A DNA stretch of 64,000 nt from an uncultured Pseudoxanthomonas sp. (GTDB lineage Bacteria; Pseudomonadota; Gammaproteobacteria; Xanthomonadales; Xanthomonadaceae). The DNA lies in contig CAMLGZ010000003.1 of the NCBI GenBank assembly GCA_946479745.1, positions 248,001-312,000 on the forward strand. The letters run 5' to 3'. Under the pieces are notes generated by a model, which did not search any database, was not told the DNA's origin, and saw only the letters and a list, made by a program, of their open reading frames with translations. Of the stretch, positions 1-9,111 are shown piece after piece (position 1 is the first letter of the stretch; each line of letters starts with the position of its first letter). A program made the position numbers and the translations under genes.

Positions 1-259
1 TCACCTGATCGAGCCAGACATGATGTGTTTTCCCCGGCTGCTGTAGATCGTCCAGGCGCAGCAGCGCATTGATCCCTTCCTTCCCTTCCGCATCGCGGAA
101 GGTCTGCACACTGGGGCGCACCGTCACCACTCCTTTCAGCTTCCTTCCATCGGACAGGCTCAGCTCGACGGTGACCGCGTCGTTCAATTCCATGATGCGC
201 GATTCGATCAAAGCGATCTGCGCCTGATCCGTATGCACTCGTTCGGCGATCTGCGTCAT
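1..259 (-). CDS. DUF3247 family small protein (partial, C-terminus off window)
   Basis: This reading frame starts at an ATG ending at 259 and runs off the left edge, so about 86 residues are visible. It begins MTQIAERVHTDQAQIALI and contains the stretch VELSLSDGRKLKGVVTVRP, followed by VQTFRDAEGKEGINALLRL and a terminal VWLDQ. This matches what is known of the DUF3247 family, which is found in Xanthomonadaceae and has an Sm-like fold in a solved Xanthomonas structure. Its role is unknown. A GGAG ribosome site lies about 8 bases before the ATG. The assignment rests on remembered family features, not a search. Confidence 0.7.
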   Translation of the reverse strand, partial: MTQIAERVHTDQAQIALIESRIMELNDAVTVELSLSDGRKLKGVVTVRPSVQTFRDAEGKEGINALLRLDDLQQPGKTHHVWLDQV

Positions 260-376
260 CCCCGTGCTCCGTCAAGTGGGAAGTGCAGGTTAGATCACGG
301 ATCGTAGCGGAAGGTGAAGGCACCGCGAAGCGCGCGGGATTCCTCTGAGGCGGATACAGCGACAACGGCTTGGCCG

Positions 377-1144
377 TTACATATTGCGGAACAGCGTCAT
401 GAACGGCTGGCTGACCGTGAGCGTCTCGGGCCGCGACTTCAGTTTCACCGTGCCTTTGCCGGTGTCGTCGCGCGCGATGGAGGCGATCGCTTTCAGATTG
501 ACGATGGTAGAGCGGTGGATCTGCTTGAAGATCGCCGGGTCAAGCACTTCCAGCAACTCGCGGATGGGCTTGCGCAACAGCGACTCGCCTTCGGCGGTCA
601 TCACTACGGTGTACTTATGGTCAGCCTGGAAGTAGGCGACATCGTCGATCATGATCAGCCGCGTGTCCTTGCCCGCGCTGGCGGTGATCCAGACCAGCGG
701 TTCGGCCGTCGCCGGCTGCAGACGCGCACCCAATTGTCTGACCAGCGCGGCCAGCGCATCGGCATCCGGATTTCCGTGCGCGATGCGCGCCTGCAGGCGT
801 TGCACGGTGGCGGCCAGGCGCTCGGGCGCAATGGGTTTGAGCAGATAGTCGACCGCGCCTTTGTCGAAAGCGTCGATCGCATACTGGTCGTAGGCGGTCA
901 CGAACACGATCTGCGTCTTCGGGCTGGCTTCGGCTGCCGCGGCGGCGACTTCCAGGCCGGTCAAGCCGGGCATGCGGATGTCGAGGAAGGCCACCTCCGG
1001 CTGGTGCTCGGCAATGGCTTCCAGCGCCGCGCCGCCGTCCTCGCACTCGGCCACGATGCTGAGTCCGGGCCATGCTTCGGAAAGCAGTTTCGACAACTCG
1101 TTCCGAAGCAGCTCTTCGTCTTCGGCGATGACGCACTTAAACAT
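377..1144 (-). CDS. LytTR-type response regulator (AlgR/LytR family)
   Basis: This is a 255-residue cytoplasmic response regulator. Residues 1-120 form a receiver domain with the acidic cluster AEDE near residue 8, the phosphoacceptor Asp55 in FLDIRMPG, and the conserved Lys in LKPIAPE. The C-terminal half is a LytTR DNA-binding domain with VAYFQADHKYTVV, LLRKPIRELLE and FKQIHRSTIVNL. The start was set at the ATG ending at 1144 because the receiver begins immediately there and GGGAGGAACC sits just upstream; a longer frame has no domain content. It overlaps the 3' end of the adjacent sensor kinase by 8 bases, so the two form one operon. In pseudomonads the equivalent AlgZ-AlgR pair controls alginate and pili; the target here is unknown. 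Confidence 0.88.
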   Translation of the reverse strand: MFKCVIAEDEELLRNELSKLLSEAWPGLSIVAECEDGGAALEAIAEHQPEVAFLDIRMPGLTGLEVAAAAAEASPKTQIVFVTAYDQYAIDAFDKGAVDYLLKPIAPERLAATVQRLQARIAHGNPDADALAALVRQLGARLQPATAEPLVWITASAGKDTRLIMIDDVAYFQADHKYTVVMTAEGESLLRKPIRELLEVLDPAIFKQIHRSTIVNLKAIASIARDDTGKGTVKLKSRPETLTVSQPFMTLFRNM

Positions 1145-2435
1145 TGGTTCCTCCCTGCTCTGCATCGCTGGGAATGTTGATGGTCGCCGCCACACCGCTG
1201 GGGAAATTGGCCACGATGGAGAACGAAGCGGCGCCGCCATAGGCCAGACGCAGGCGCTCCCGCACATTCTTCAAGCCGATGCCGGTGCCGCTGCTTCCCG
1301 CATTGAAACCCTGCCCATCGTCGGCCACCGTGACGGCCAGCACGTCGTCGATGGTGCGGGCGATGATCCACACGGTGCCGCCACCGGATTTCGGTTCCAG
1401 GCCGTGCTTGATCGCATTTTCCACCAGCGTCTGCAGCATCATCGCGGGAAACGGGATGGATTTCAGCGCATCGGGCACTTCGATCTGCAAGTTGAGGCGC
1501 GTGCCCATGCGGATCTTGAGGATTTCCAGGTAGGCGCGTGCGCGTTCCAGCTCTTCTCCCAGCGTGGACAGCGAATCTTCCGTACGCGGCAAGGAATGGC
1601 GCAGATAAGTGATCAGATTGCCCAGCATCTCGTCGGCGCGGGCCGGGTCGCTGCGGGTCAGGTACTGCGCGCTGGCCAGGGTGTTGTAGAGAAAATGCGG
1701 TTCCACCTGCGCATGCAGCAGGCTCAGCTTGGCGACGGTCAGTTCCTTCTCGGTGACGGTCTGCTGCGCGGCGGCCTGTTCGTTGCGGCGGTGCTCGGCC
1801 ACGCGGCGGGTGATGGCGCGGGTGATGGCCTCGGCATTCTCCAGATTGGTGCCGTCGTCCACTTTGAACCAGTCGCTCCACGCGCCGCTCTCCGGTTCGC
1901 ACACCAGGGTCACGCTGCTGATGCCGTCGCCGGGCGTCACCGTGGCCAGGATCTGGTTGCGCTTGATATGGATCCAGTACAACGGATTGAAACGTCCCGG
2001 GCTCTTGTTGCTGTAGGGATTGACGCGGGTGACCTTGGAACGCACTTGCAGGCTGTCCCGTGCGCTCTCTATTTCTTCGGAACGCGGCAGCTCGCGGATG
2101 GTGGCGTCGACCAGGTCGAAGGCTTCGCCGGCCTCCAGCGGAATCTCGATCTGCCGGCGCTGGCGGTTGGCCAGCGTGCCGGGGTCGATATTTCCGGCGA
2201 TCAGACGGATGCGGCGGATATGCGACACCGCGCTGGCAATGACGAAACCCAGCGTGATCATGAACAATAGGAAGAACAGCCCGTCCGGGCCATTGCCGTT
2301 GAAGACCCCGCTCCATACGAAGATCAGCAGCAGGTACGCGAACGTCCAGGCGGCGGCGATGCGGAAGACGAAGAAGAAGCTGGTTTTCACGGAAGATCCC
2401 GACGTTCTGGATTGCGGTGGAGAGTAATCCCCCAC
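1137..2435 (-). CDS. LytS/AlgZ-type sensor histidine kinase
   Basis: This is a membrane sensor kinase of the short LytS/YehU/AlgZ class. Two hydrophobic segments lie in the first 80 residues (around FFFVFRIAAAWTFAYLLLIF and LFFLLFMITLGFVIASAV). A middle region of unknown ligand follows, then the His_kinase domain with the phosphoacceptor His in VEPHFLYNTL and a C-terminal ATPase domain with LVENAIKHGL and DDGQGFN. It is the upstream gene of a two-gene operon with the LytTR regulator, overlapping by 8 bases. The start is uncertain: a GTG at 2435 gives 432 residues, while a GTG at 2390 just before the first membrane segment is equally plausible. Neither has a strong ribosome site. Confidence 0.85.
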   Translation of the reverse strand: MGDYSPPQSRTSGSSVKTSFFFVFRIAAAWTFAYLLLIFVWSGVFNGNGPDGLFFLLFMITLGFVIASAVSHIRRIRLIAGNIDPGTLANRQRRQIEIPLEAGEAFDLVDATIRELPRSEEIESARDSLQVRSKVTRVNPYSNKSPGRFNPLYWIHIKRNQILATVTPGDGISSVTLVCEPESGAWSDWFKVDDGTNLENAEAITRAITRRVAEHRRNEQAAAQQTVTEKELTVAKLSLLHAQVEPHFLYNTLASAQYLTRSDPARADEMLGNLITYLRHSLPRTEDSLSTLGEELERARAYLEILKIRMGTRLNLQIEVPDALKSIPFPAMMLQTLVENAIKHGLEPKSGGGTVWIIARTIDDVLAVTVADDGQGFNAGSSGTGIGLKNVRERLRLAYGGAASFSIVANFPSGVAATINIPSDAEQGGTNV

Positions 2436-2552
2436 CGCGCGCCTGTATTGTCCACTGCGACGAAACCCGAGATGCGGCGATGAAACCCGACAAAGCCGGG
2501 CCGTCTGGCCCGCCGGCGGCCGGAAACCCGCCGAAAATAGACCGATCGCAGC

Positions 2553-3458
2553 CTATCCCGCCTTGATCTTGTGCCCGCCGAATTCGTTGCGCATGGCCGC
2601 CAGCAGCTTGTCGGCAAAGGAATCGCTGTCGCGCGAACGCAGACGTTCCAGCAGCGACAGGGTAATGACCGGTGCGGAAACATTGAGATCGATGGCTTCG
2701 GCTGCGGTCCAGCGGCCCTCGCCCGAATCTTCCACGTAGGGCGCTATGCCGGCCAGGCCCGGGTTCTTGCCCAGGGCATCGGCGGTCAAGTCGAGCAGCC
2801 AGGAGCGCACCACGCTGCCTTCGCGCCAGATCTCGGCGACCTGGTGCAGGTCCAGCGCGAAATCGGTCTTGTGCTGCATGATCGCAAAGCCCTCGGCGTA
2901 GGCCTGCATCAACCCGTATTCGATGCCGTTATGGACCATCTTGGTGAAGTGTCCGGAGCCGCCGGGCCCCACCCTGCCCCAGCCGCGATCGGGAGCCGGC
3001 GCCAGGGTGGCGAAGATAGGCCGCAACCGCTCCACCGCGGCGGTTTCGCCGCCGATCATCAGGCTATAGCCCTCGGCCAGCCCCCACACCCCGCCGCTGG
3101 TGCCGCAATCGATGTAGTGCACGCCTTGCGCGGCCAGCATTTCGCCACGGCGCATGGTGTCCTTGTAGAAAGAATTGCCGCCGTCGACCACCACGTCATC
3201 GCGCGACAGCAGCGGCAGTAGCGCCGCCAAGGTGTCGTCGACGATCTTTCCGGCCGGCACCATCAGCCAGACTACGCGCGGAGCGGGAAGCTGGCCGATC
3301 AGTTCGGCCAGCGACGCCGCCGGTGAAATGCCTTTGTCGGCGGCCTGCGCACGCGCATCCGGGCTTGGGTCGAAACCCACTGCGTCATGTCCGCCGCGCA
3401 CCAGCCGTTCGGCCATGTTGGCGCCCATGCGGCCCAGGCCGATCATTCCAAGTTGCAT
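2553..3458 (-). CDS. gnd: 6-phosphogluconate dehydrogenase, decarboxylating, short NAD-type
   Basis: The 301-residue product should oxidise and decarboxylate 6-phosphogluconate to ribulose 5-phosphate. The N-terminal Rossmann motif is LGMIGLGRMGANMAERL. The substrate-binding signature is seen in VVDGGNSFYKD, GTSGGVWGLAEGYSLMIGG and KMVHNGIEYGLMQAYAEGF, with the catalytic Lys in HFTKMVHNGIEYG. The length of about 300 residues fits the short GndA/YqeC class rather than the 470-residue enteric enzyme. The start was placed at the ATG ending at 3458, which has GAAGGA at good spacing. It stands alone on the minus strand, 117 bases downstream of the LytS-type kinase gene. Confidence 0.9.
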   Translation of the reverse strand: MQLGMIGLGRMGANMAERLVRGGHDAVGFDPSPDARAQAADKGISPAASLAELIGQLPAPRVVWLMVPAGKIVDDTLAALLPLLSRDDVVVDGGNSFYKDTMRRGEMLAAQGVHYIDCGTSGGVWGLAEGYSLMIGGETAAVERLRPIFATLAPAPDRGWGRVGPGGSGHFTKMVHNGIEYGLMQAYAEGFAIMQHKTDFALDLHQVAEIWREGSVVRSWLLDLTADALGKNPGLAGIAPYVEDSGEGRWTAAEAIDLNVSAPVITLSLLERLRSRDSDSFADKLLAAMRNEFGGHKIKAG

Positions 3459-3615
3459 ATGCATTCCTTCGATCAGAGGCGATGCGCATAGCTTCGCATG
3501 CCGCTGCCCGAAGATCACCGGCGGCCGGGTGGCGTGAATGAAACGATCAATGCCGGGTCCGTACGCAAGGGCTGCGCGCGGGCGCTACCTGCCCCGGCCG
3601 TGAAGCAGCCGTGCC

Positions 3616-3846
3616 TCAGTCGCGTACCAGAGTAACCAACGCGCCGGTGTCCAGGATCTGGAAAGTGTCGTTGTCGATACGCCGCAACGGCCTGCCGTCG
3701 TCCAGTGCGTAAACGGCGCCCCTCTTCGCATCGGCGTCATCGCTCCCATGCGTGGTGCCGGCGTGCGTACCGGAATGGCGAACCACATGGACCCGCTGCA
3801 GGCTGCCGGCCTGATCCTGTGCGAAAAAGAATTGCTCGCTGTTCAT
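3616..3846 (-). CDS. hypothetical protein, 76 aa
   Basis: A short frame starting MNSEQFFFAQDQAGSLQR and ending TGALVTLVRD. It has a good ribosome site (GGGAGCACGAG) before the ATG at 3846. The central part is rich in His, Asp and Gly (VRHSGTHAGTTHGSDDADA) and the end reads as two beta strands (GRPLRRIDNDTFQIL). No family was recognised. There is no signal peptide or membrane segment. Codon use looks like the surrounding genes, so it is probably a real small gene, perhaps one restricted to this family of bacteria. Confidence 0.5.
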   Translation of the reverse strand: MNSEQFFFAQDQAGSLQRVHVVRHSGTHAGTTHGSDDADAKRGAVYALDDGRPLRRIDNDTFQILDTGALVTLVRD

Positions 3847-3945
3847 CTCGTGCTCCCATATCAGGACACCAGGGTGTTCAACCCTACCCGCGCAAGCTTC
3901 ATGTCCGGGTGAAAATTCCATCACTTTCCGTAATGCGCCCGGAAT

Positions 3946-4158
3946 TCAACCGTGCCGCATATGCATGACGGTATCGCCCTGCCCTACCTCGACCAGTACA
4001 CCCGTCGAATGGCCGGTCAGCACGTACCGGGTATGGGCCAGGGTATTGGCGGAAGCCACCGCGTCTTCCAATTGCTCGAACCAGTCACGGTTTCTGAGCT
4101 CATCGCGCACCTGCCAGCCGTTGTAGCTGGCGGTAATGGTGAACAGTACTCTCTGCAT
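3946..4158 (-). CDS. hypothetical protein, 70 aa
   Basis: The 70-residue product starts MQRVLFTITASYNGWQVRDE and continues LRNRDWFEQLEDAVASANTLAHTRY, ending in a short strand-rich tail. The ATG at 4158 has a strong AGGAGGAAGAATC-like ribosome site; the longer frame upstream has no support. The pattern of an N-terminal strand, a Trp, then an alpha helix of alternating charged residues recalls DUF2188-type single-domain proteins, but this is only a resemblance. No function can be given. Confidence 0.5.
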   Translation of the reverse strand: MQRVLFTITASYNGWQVRDELRNRDWFEQLEDAVASANTLAHTRYVLTGHSTGVLVEVGQGDTVMHMRHG

Positions 4159-4389
4159 GATTCTTCCTCCCGCAACCAACACGCCAACGCAGGCCTCGCG
4201 GCTTGCGTCGGGCATGGTGGCGCGCGGTTGTTGCAGCGGAATGTCCATCCGTTCGTCGGCTTGTAACAGTACTTGGCCGGTGTATGTGCTATTCCCGTTT
4301 TGTAGTACAGGGGGGATCGTGAACATCACGATGCCACGCATAATCCCCGAGGGGGCGAAGGATGCGGGTGCGCATGTGAAGGAGAGACC

Positions 4390-4791
4390 ATGGGTCCGTT
4401 CCTCGATACGCTCGCGGCTCCGCAGCAGGTAGCCTTGGATATTGAAGTAGAACTCGAATACTGGCGGCGTTGCTACCGCAGGATGCCGTTCCATCGCCAG
4501 GGCCTGGCGTACGAAGCCTATGTGCCGGCGATCAAGTTCGCCTACGACTGTTATCTATACCACCATCGCGACGAACTGAAACTGCTGTTCCCCGCATTGA
4601 AGGAACGTTACCAGCGGCAGTTTCCATTACCGCAACGTACCGAATGGCGCACCGTGGAGAGGATCGTCAAGGCGGTGTGGCAACGGATACAGTCCGGGGA
4701 GCCCTGCCTTGGGTCACGCAAAGCAGTCGCCATGCCTCCGCCGCCGCGCAACATGGAGCCGCGAAAGATCCGCAACCTGGTGCATGCCTGA
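4390..4791 (+). CDS. hypothetical protein, 133 aa
   Basis: This frame has a clear AAGGAGAGACC ribosome site before the ATG at 4390. The product begins MGPFLDTLAAPQQVALDIEV and is helical, with many aromatic and charged residues (ELEYWRRCYRRMPFHRQGL, FAYDCYLYHHRDELKLLFPA). Its basic, proline-rich tail is AMPPPPRNMEPRKIRNLVHA. It has no signal peptide or membrane segment. It looks like a conserved hypothetical protein of the Xanthomonadaceae, but I cannot name a family. Confidence 0.55.
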   Translation: MGPFLDTLAAPQQVALDIEVELEYWRRCYRRMPFHRQGLAYEAYVPAIKFAYDCYLYHHRDELKLLFPALKERYQRQFPLPQRTEWRTVERIVKAVWQRIQSGEPCLGSRKAVAMPPPPRNMEPRKIRNLVHA

Positions 4792-4908
4792 CCGGCGCCC
4801 ATGCCTTCGGCGCAGGGTCTGTTAACGCTATCGGGATAAGCCCTAGTATCTTGGCGGGAAAGCCGCGGCCGACAGGTCGCGCATTCTTTTCCCGGCCCGA
4901 AGATTGCC

Positions 4909-5418
4909 ATGTCCCTTTCCATGTACCGTCTGTCGATCCCCGCTTTCGTGCGCGGCTTCGGCGTGCTTTCCGCCTATCTGGACAAAGCCGACGCGCATGC
5001 GCAGGCCAACGGCCTGGAACCGGAGATATTGGTGCAGGCGCGGCTGTCGCCCGACATGCTGCCTCTGGCCGGGCAAGTACAGCGCGCCAGCGATACTTCC
5101 AAGAATGCGATCGTGCGTCTGGCCGGCATCGCCGCGCCCAGCTTCCCCGATACCGAAACCACCTTCGCCGAATTGCGGCAGCGCATCGGCGACACGCTCG
5201 ACTTCTTCGCCAGTGTCGAGCCCGGCCAGCTGGAAGGCAGCGCGGCGCGTGAGGTCGCACTGAAATTCGGCAAGATGCAGGCCACGCTCACCGGGGAGGA
5301 ATACCTGCTGACTTTCGTGCTGCCCAACTTCTATTTCCACCTCGCCACCGCGCACGGCATCCTGCGCCACCAGGGCGTGGAAGTCGGAAAACTGGATTAT
5401 CTGGGGCCGTTCGGCTGA
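4909..5418 (+). CDS. DUF1993 family protein (paralogue 1)
   Basis: A 169-residue cytoplasmic protein that matches DUF1993, a DinB-like helical-bundle family of unknown activity. Characteristic segments are the start MSLSMYRLSIPAFVRGFGVL, LDKADAHAQANG, LSPDMLPLAGQVQ, FAELRQRIGDTLDF and LPNFYFHLATAHGILRHQGV near the end. A closely related second copy lies on the opposite strand at 7486-8001, on the other side of apt. Conserved His residues in the last segment could bind a metal, by analogy with DinB-like proteins, but that is inference. Confidence 0.8.
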   Translation: MSLSMYRLSIPAFVRGFGVLSAYLDKADAHAQANGLEPEILVQARLSPDMLPLAGQVQRASDTSKNAIVRLAGIAAPSFPDTETTFAELRQRIGDTLDFFASVEPGQLEGSAAREVALKFGKMQATLTGEEYLLTFVLPNFYFHLATAHGILRHQGVEVGKLDYLGPFG

Positions 5419-5451
5419 GTCGGTTCCGGAGCCCGGAAATCAGCCGGTAAA

Positions 5452-6798
5452 TCAGGGTTTTGCCTGCGCCGATCGCGACGACAGTCGCCAGACCGTGTTC
5501 CCCACATCGTCGGCGATCAGGATCGCACCCGCGCTGTCCTGTGCCACGCCGACCGGACGCCCTTGCGCCTGGCCTTGGTTGTCGAGGAATCCCTCCAGCA
5601 CGGTTTCCATCGGGCCGGAAGGTACGCCTTCATTGAAAGGCACGAACACCACTTTGTAGCCACTGAGCGGCTTGCGGTTCCAGGAGCCGTGCAGGCCGAT
5701 GAAAGCCCCGTTGCGGAAACGCGGCGGCAGCGCTTGGCCGGTGTAGAAGGCCAGGCCCAGCGGCGCGACGTGGGAACCCAGCGCATAATCCGGCGCGATG
5801 GCCTTGGCTACCAGCGCCGGATTCTGCGGTTTCACCCGCTTGTCCACATGCTGGCCGTAATAGCTGTAGGGGAAGCCGTAGAACGCGCCTTCGCGCACCG
5901 AAGTCAGATAGTCCGGCACCAGATCGTTGCCCAGCTCGTCGCGCTCGTTGACCACCGCCCACAATTTCCCATCCTGCGGTTGCCACGCCAGCGCAGTGGG
6001 ATTGCGCAGACCACTGGCGAATACGCGACGCGTGCCGGTGGCGGCATCGATCTCCAGCACCGCTGCGCGATCGACTTCCTTTTCCATGCCGTTCTCGCCG
6101 ATGTTGCTGTTGGAACCCACGCCCACGTACAAGCGCTTGCCGTCGGCGCTGGCGACCAGACTCTTGGTCCAATGATGGTTGAGCGTGCCCGCCGGCAAAT
6201 CCGCGATCTTCGTCGGGGCGGCGGTGATCGTCGTATCGCCCTTGCGGTAGGGAAAACTCACCACCGCATCGGTATTGGCCACATACAGGGTATCGGCGAC
6301 CAGTGCGATGCCGAACGGAGAACTGAGGTTCTGCAGGAACGCACTGCGCGTTTCCGCCACGCCATCGCCATCGGCGTCGCGCAACAAAGTGATCCGGTTG
6401 GCGCTGGGCACGCCGGCCCCCGCTTTTTTCATCGTCGATTTCATCACCGCGCCCTTGATGCCCTTGCCATCGTCGGGCTTGGGCGGCGCGTTGGTTTCGG
6501 CGACCAGTACATCGCCATTGGGCAACACGTACACCGTGCGCGGATGATCCAGGCCGCTGGCGAACGCGTTCACCGCGAAATCCTGGGCCGCCACGGGTTT
6601 TCCTTGCGCCGGCCAACCCACGGCCGGGGCGATGTCCACGGTGGGAATCAACGAAGTCCTGGGTTCGGCCAGCACCGGCGAGGGCCCGGTGTCCTGCCCG
6701 GCCGCTGTTTGGGTATGGCCGTTGCTGCAGGCCGACAGCAGCGCCAAGGCCGATAGACAGACGGCACGTAAATGGACAGCACGGCACGCACGTTTCAT
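5452..6798 (-). CDS. PQQ-dependent-type sugar (sorbosone/glucose) dehydrogenase, lipoprotein
   Basis: The 448-residue product starts with a lipoprotein signal ending LALLSAC, so it should be anchored in the envelope. The mature part is a six-bladed beta-propeller of the soluble-glucose/L-sorbosone dehydrogenase family: [70 protein letters not shown] and [19 protein letters not shown] are repeated blade motifs. Such enzymes oxidise aldoses in the periplasm, normally with PQQ. No PQQ synthesis genes are in the window. It is transcribed away from apt across a 133-base divergent gap. The exact substrate cannot be told. Confidence 0.82.
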   Translation of the reverse strand: MKRACRAVHLRAVCLSALALLSACSNGHTQTAAGQDTGPSPVLAEPRTSLIPTVDIAPAVGWPAQGKPVAAQDFAVNAFASGLDHPRTVYVLPNGDVLVAETNAPPKPDDGKGIKGAVMKSTMKKAGAGVPSANRITLLRDADGDGVAETRSAFLQNLSSPFGIALVADTLYVANTDAVVSFPYRKGDTTITAAPTKIADLPAGTLNHHWTKSLVASADGKRLYVGVGSNSNIGENGMEKEVDRAAVLEIDAATGTRRVFASGLRNPTALAWQPQDGKLWAVVNERDELGNDLVPDYLTSVREGAFYGFPYSYYGQHVDKRVKPQNPALVAKAIAPDYALGSHVAPLGLAFYTGQALPPRFRNGAFIGLHGSWNRKPLSGYKVVFVPFNEGVPSGPMETVLEGFLDNQGQAQGRPVGVAQDSAGAILIADDVGNTVWRLSSRSAQAKP

Positions 6799-6931
6799 GG
6801 CTCTGGCGTCCGGTGTGGCGGTGACGGGAGTTTGCGACCCGAAAGGTCAATCCGGCGTGAGCGTCGGCTTGGAAACGCGAAAACGGCGCGGCTACGGTTT
6901 AGCATCGTCAACCACCCTGACGGACCTTCCG

Positions 6932-7450
6932 ATGTCTTCCTGGCAAATGTTGTTACGCGATGTACCCGACTTCCCCAGGCCCGGCATCCTGTTCAAGGAC
7001 ATCACCCCGGTGCTGGCCGATGCCGACGCCTTCGCCGCCGCGATCGGGGAAATGGCCGCGCCATGGCGCGGAATAATCCTGGATGCCGTCGTCGGCATCG
7101 AATCGCGCGGCTTCATTCTCGGCGCCGCTCTGGCGCGCGAGCTGGGCACCGGTTTTGTGCCGGTGCGCAAGCCCGGCAAGCTGCCGGCGCGCACGCTGTC
7201 GCTGGACTACGCGCTGGAGTACGGCAGCGACCGCCTGCAGATCCACGCCGATGCGTTGCCGCCCGGCGCACGCGTGATCGTCGTCGACGATGTACTGGCC
7301 ACCGGAGGCACGCTGAAAGCGGCGCTAACGTTGACCCGGCAACAGGGCGCCGAAGTCGTCGGCGCGGCGGTGCTGCTGGAACTCGGCTTTCTGGACGCGC
7401 GCAAACACTGGACCGATCCGGCGCCGCTGCGGACAGCGGCGGTGTTCTAG
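6932..7450 (+). CDS. apt: Adenine phosphoribosyltransferase
   Basis: The 172-residue enzyme converts adenine and PRPP to AMP in purine salvage. It begins with [20 protein letters not shown], typical of Apt, followed by [14 protein letters not shown] and [16 protein letters not shown]. The PRPP-binding motif is [18 protein letters not shown] near residues 113-130. The ATG at 6932 was chosen because the conserved N-terminus starts there; the long upstream frame overlaps the divergent dehydrogenase gene. It appears monocistronic. A PfkB-type adenosine kinase that could serve the same salvage pathway lies at 42299. Confidence 0.95.
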   Translation: MSSWQMLLRDVPDFPRPGILFKDITPVLADADAFAAAIGEMAAPWRGIILDAVVGIESRGFILGAALARELGTGFVPVRKPGKLPARTLSLDYALEYGSDRLQIHADALPPGARVIVVDDVLATGGTLKAALTLTRQQGAEVVGAAVLLELGFLDARKHWTDPAPLRTAAVF

Positions 7451-7485
7451 CGCCTGTTACCGCTCAGGACAGGCCCTGAAAATCC

Positions 7486-8001
7486 TCAGCTTCCGCCGAG
7501 GAATTCCGCCTTGCCCAGCGGCACGCCAGCGTGGCGCAGGATCGCGTAAGCAGTGGCGACGTGGAAGTACAGATTGGGAGTGACGAAGCTGAGCAGATAG
7601 GTACGGCCGTCGAAGTTGAGCGGCTCTTTGGTTCGGCGCGGCACTGTGATCGGCCGCGCTTCGCTGCCCACGAACTGATCCGGCGTGAAAGTGCCCAGAT
7701 ATTCGATGGCACGGTCCAGCCGACCGTAAAGCTGATCGAAAGTGGTTTCGTCGTCTTCGAAACGCAGCGCTTCGACGCCCGCCAGCCGTGCGGCGGCGTT
7801 CTTGACGCCGTCGGTGGCGATCTGCACTTGGCGCAGCAGCGGGAACATGTCCGGATACAGCCGCATCTGCAGCAGCACGCCGGCGTCGTAGCCCTGCGCT
7901 TGCGCATGGGCCTCGCCCTTGGCCAGCAACTGGCGCAGATTGCGCAGCGCGCGCTGGCTGACCGGTACGGTGGCCTGGTACATGGAAAGGGTATCGCTCA
8001 T
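7486..8001 (-). CDS. DUF1993 family protein (paralogue 2)
   Basis: A 171-residue protein clearly homologous to the product of 4909-5418: both share the MYxxxxP start, KGEAHAQAQGYDAGVLLQMRL, LYPDMFPLLRQVQIA and a C-terminal TPNLYFHVATAYAILRHAGV. The copy here replaces the first gene's PSFPDTETTFAELRQRI with ALRFEDDETTFDQLYGRL. It is convergent with apt and separated from it by 35 bases. Two DUF1993 copies within 3 kb suggest an old local duplication. Function is unknown. Confidence 0.8.
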   Translation of the reverse strand: MSDTLSMYQATVPVSQRALRNLRQLLAKGEAHAQAQGYDAGVLLQMRLYPDMFPLLRQVQIATDGVKNAAARLAGVEALRFEDDETTFDQLYGRLDRAIEYLGTFTPDQFVGSEARPITVPRRTKEPLNFDGRTYLLSFVTPNLYFHVATAYAILRHAGVPLGKAEFLGGS

Positions 8002-8145
8002 GGTGTTGTCGCCGATGGAATGAGAGCGGCAAGTCTACGCACGGCCACCGCAGTGGATTAGCCCGCAATTGCGGGAGAGTGCATCCCGTCAAGGCGCCAT
8101 GGGGATTTCACGGAACCTTGCCGGCCCCTGCGCGTCCAATGCCCC

Positions 8146-9111
8146 ATGCGCCTCTTCTTGCTGATTCCGTTGCTATTGCCGGCCGTATGCCTGGCAGCCA
8201 CGCAGTCGCGTGTGCTGCAGGCGGGCGATACGCGTCTGCGCGTTGAAATTGTCGACGTGGACGATCCTGCGCGCGTGCGGATGCTGCAACGCTGGGCCGA
8301 AGAAACCGCCGAAGCCACCAAGACCCAATCAGGCCGTTTCCCGCTGCGCGACGCCTATGTACGCATACAACAGACCGACAGCGACGACGACAGCCCCGTG
8401 CCCTGGGGGCAGACGCGTCGTCGCGGCGAAGTCGGCGTGCTGCTCTACGTGCGGCGCGATGCGAGTTACGAGCAACTGCGTGCGGACTGGACAGCCGTGC
8501 ACGAACTATCGCACTTGTTCCATCCCTACCTGGGCGACAGCGGACGCTGGCTGGCGGAAGGGTTGGCGAGCTATTACCAGAACGTCTTGCGCGCACGCGC
8601 CGGCATGCTGGACGAGGAAGAGGCCTGGCGACGCCTGGATGCCGGATTCCGTCGTGGCCAAGCCGCCTCCACCGGCGCGCGGCTGGGCGCGATGGGCCGC
8701 GGACGCGACGGCACCATGCGCGTGTACTGGGCTGGCGCCGCGTACTGGCTGGAAGTCGACCTGGCGTTGCGCCGCGATTCCGGCACCACGCTTGATGCCG
8801 TCCTCGACCGGTACGCCGATTGCTGCCTGCACGGTACCGATTCGGTGATGCCGCAGGATTTCGCACTGGCGCTAGACGCCCTGGCGGGCAGCGACGTTTT
8901 CTCGACGCTGTACCGTCGCTATGCCGACAGCCGCGAGTTTCCTTCCCTGGCCGATGCCTATGCGCAACTCGGCATCAGCAGGAACGGCGAGGGGCTCGCA
9001 TTTTCCGGCAACGCAAAAACCAGGCAGCTGCGCGACGCCATCATGGCACCGCGCCAGCAATCGCCTTCTATCCGGTGGGCAGCGCCTGCGTCATCACCCA
9101 GTCGTCCTTGA
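8146..9111 (+). CDS. Secreted gluzincin-like metalloprotein (HExxH)
   Basis: The 321-residue product has a signal peptide (MRLFLLIPLLLPAVCLAA) and is probably periplasmic. Residues 119-123 form a zinc-binding HELSH motif, and Glu138 in WLAEGLASYY fits the third ligand of gluzincins of the M1/M61 type. The rest is helical with a conserved-looking YWAGAAYWLEVDLALRR segment. I cannot assign a precise peptidase family. The last 44 bases overlap the 3' end of the convergent acetyltransferase gene; the tail after about residue 300 looks unstructured, so the true functional end may be earlier. Confidence 0.72.
   Translation: MRLFLLIPLLLPAVCLAATQSRVLQAGDTRLRVEIVDVDDPARVRMLQRWAEETAEATKTQSGRFPLRDAYVRIQQTDSDDDSPVPWGQTRRRGEVGVLLYVRRDASYEQLRADWTAVHELSHLFHPYLGDSGRWLAEGLASYYQNVLRARAGMLDEEEAWRRLDAGFRRGQAASTGARLGAMGRGRDGTMRVYWAGAAYWLEVDLALRRDSGTTLDAVLDRYADCCLHGTDSVMPQDFALALDALAGSDVFSTLYRRYADSREFPSLADAYAQLGISRNGEGLAFSGNAKTRQLRDAIMAPRQQSPSIRWAAPASSPSRP

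Noticed and set aside
2387..2683. 98-codon frame between gnd and the sensor kinase
   Set aside because: It overlaps both genes on the same strand in another frame and has no motif.
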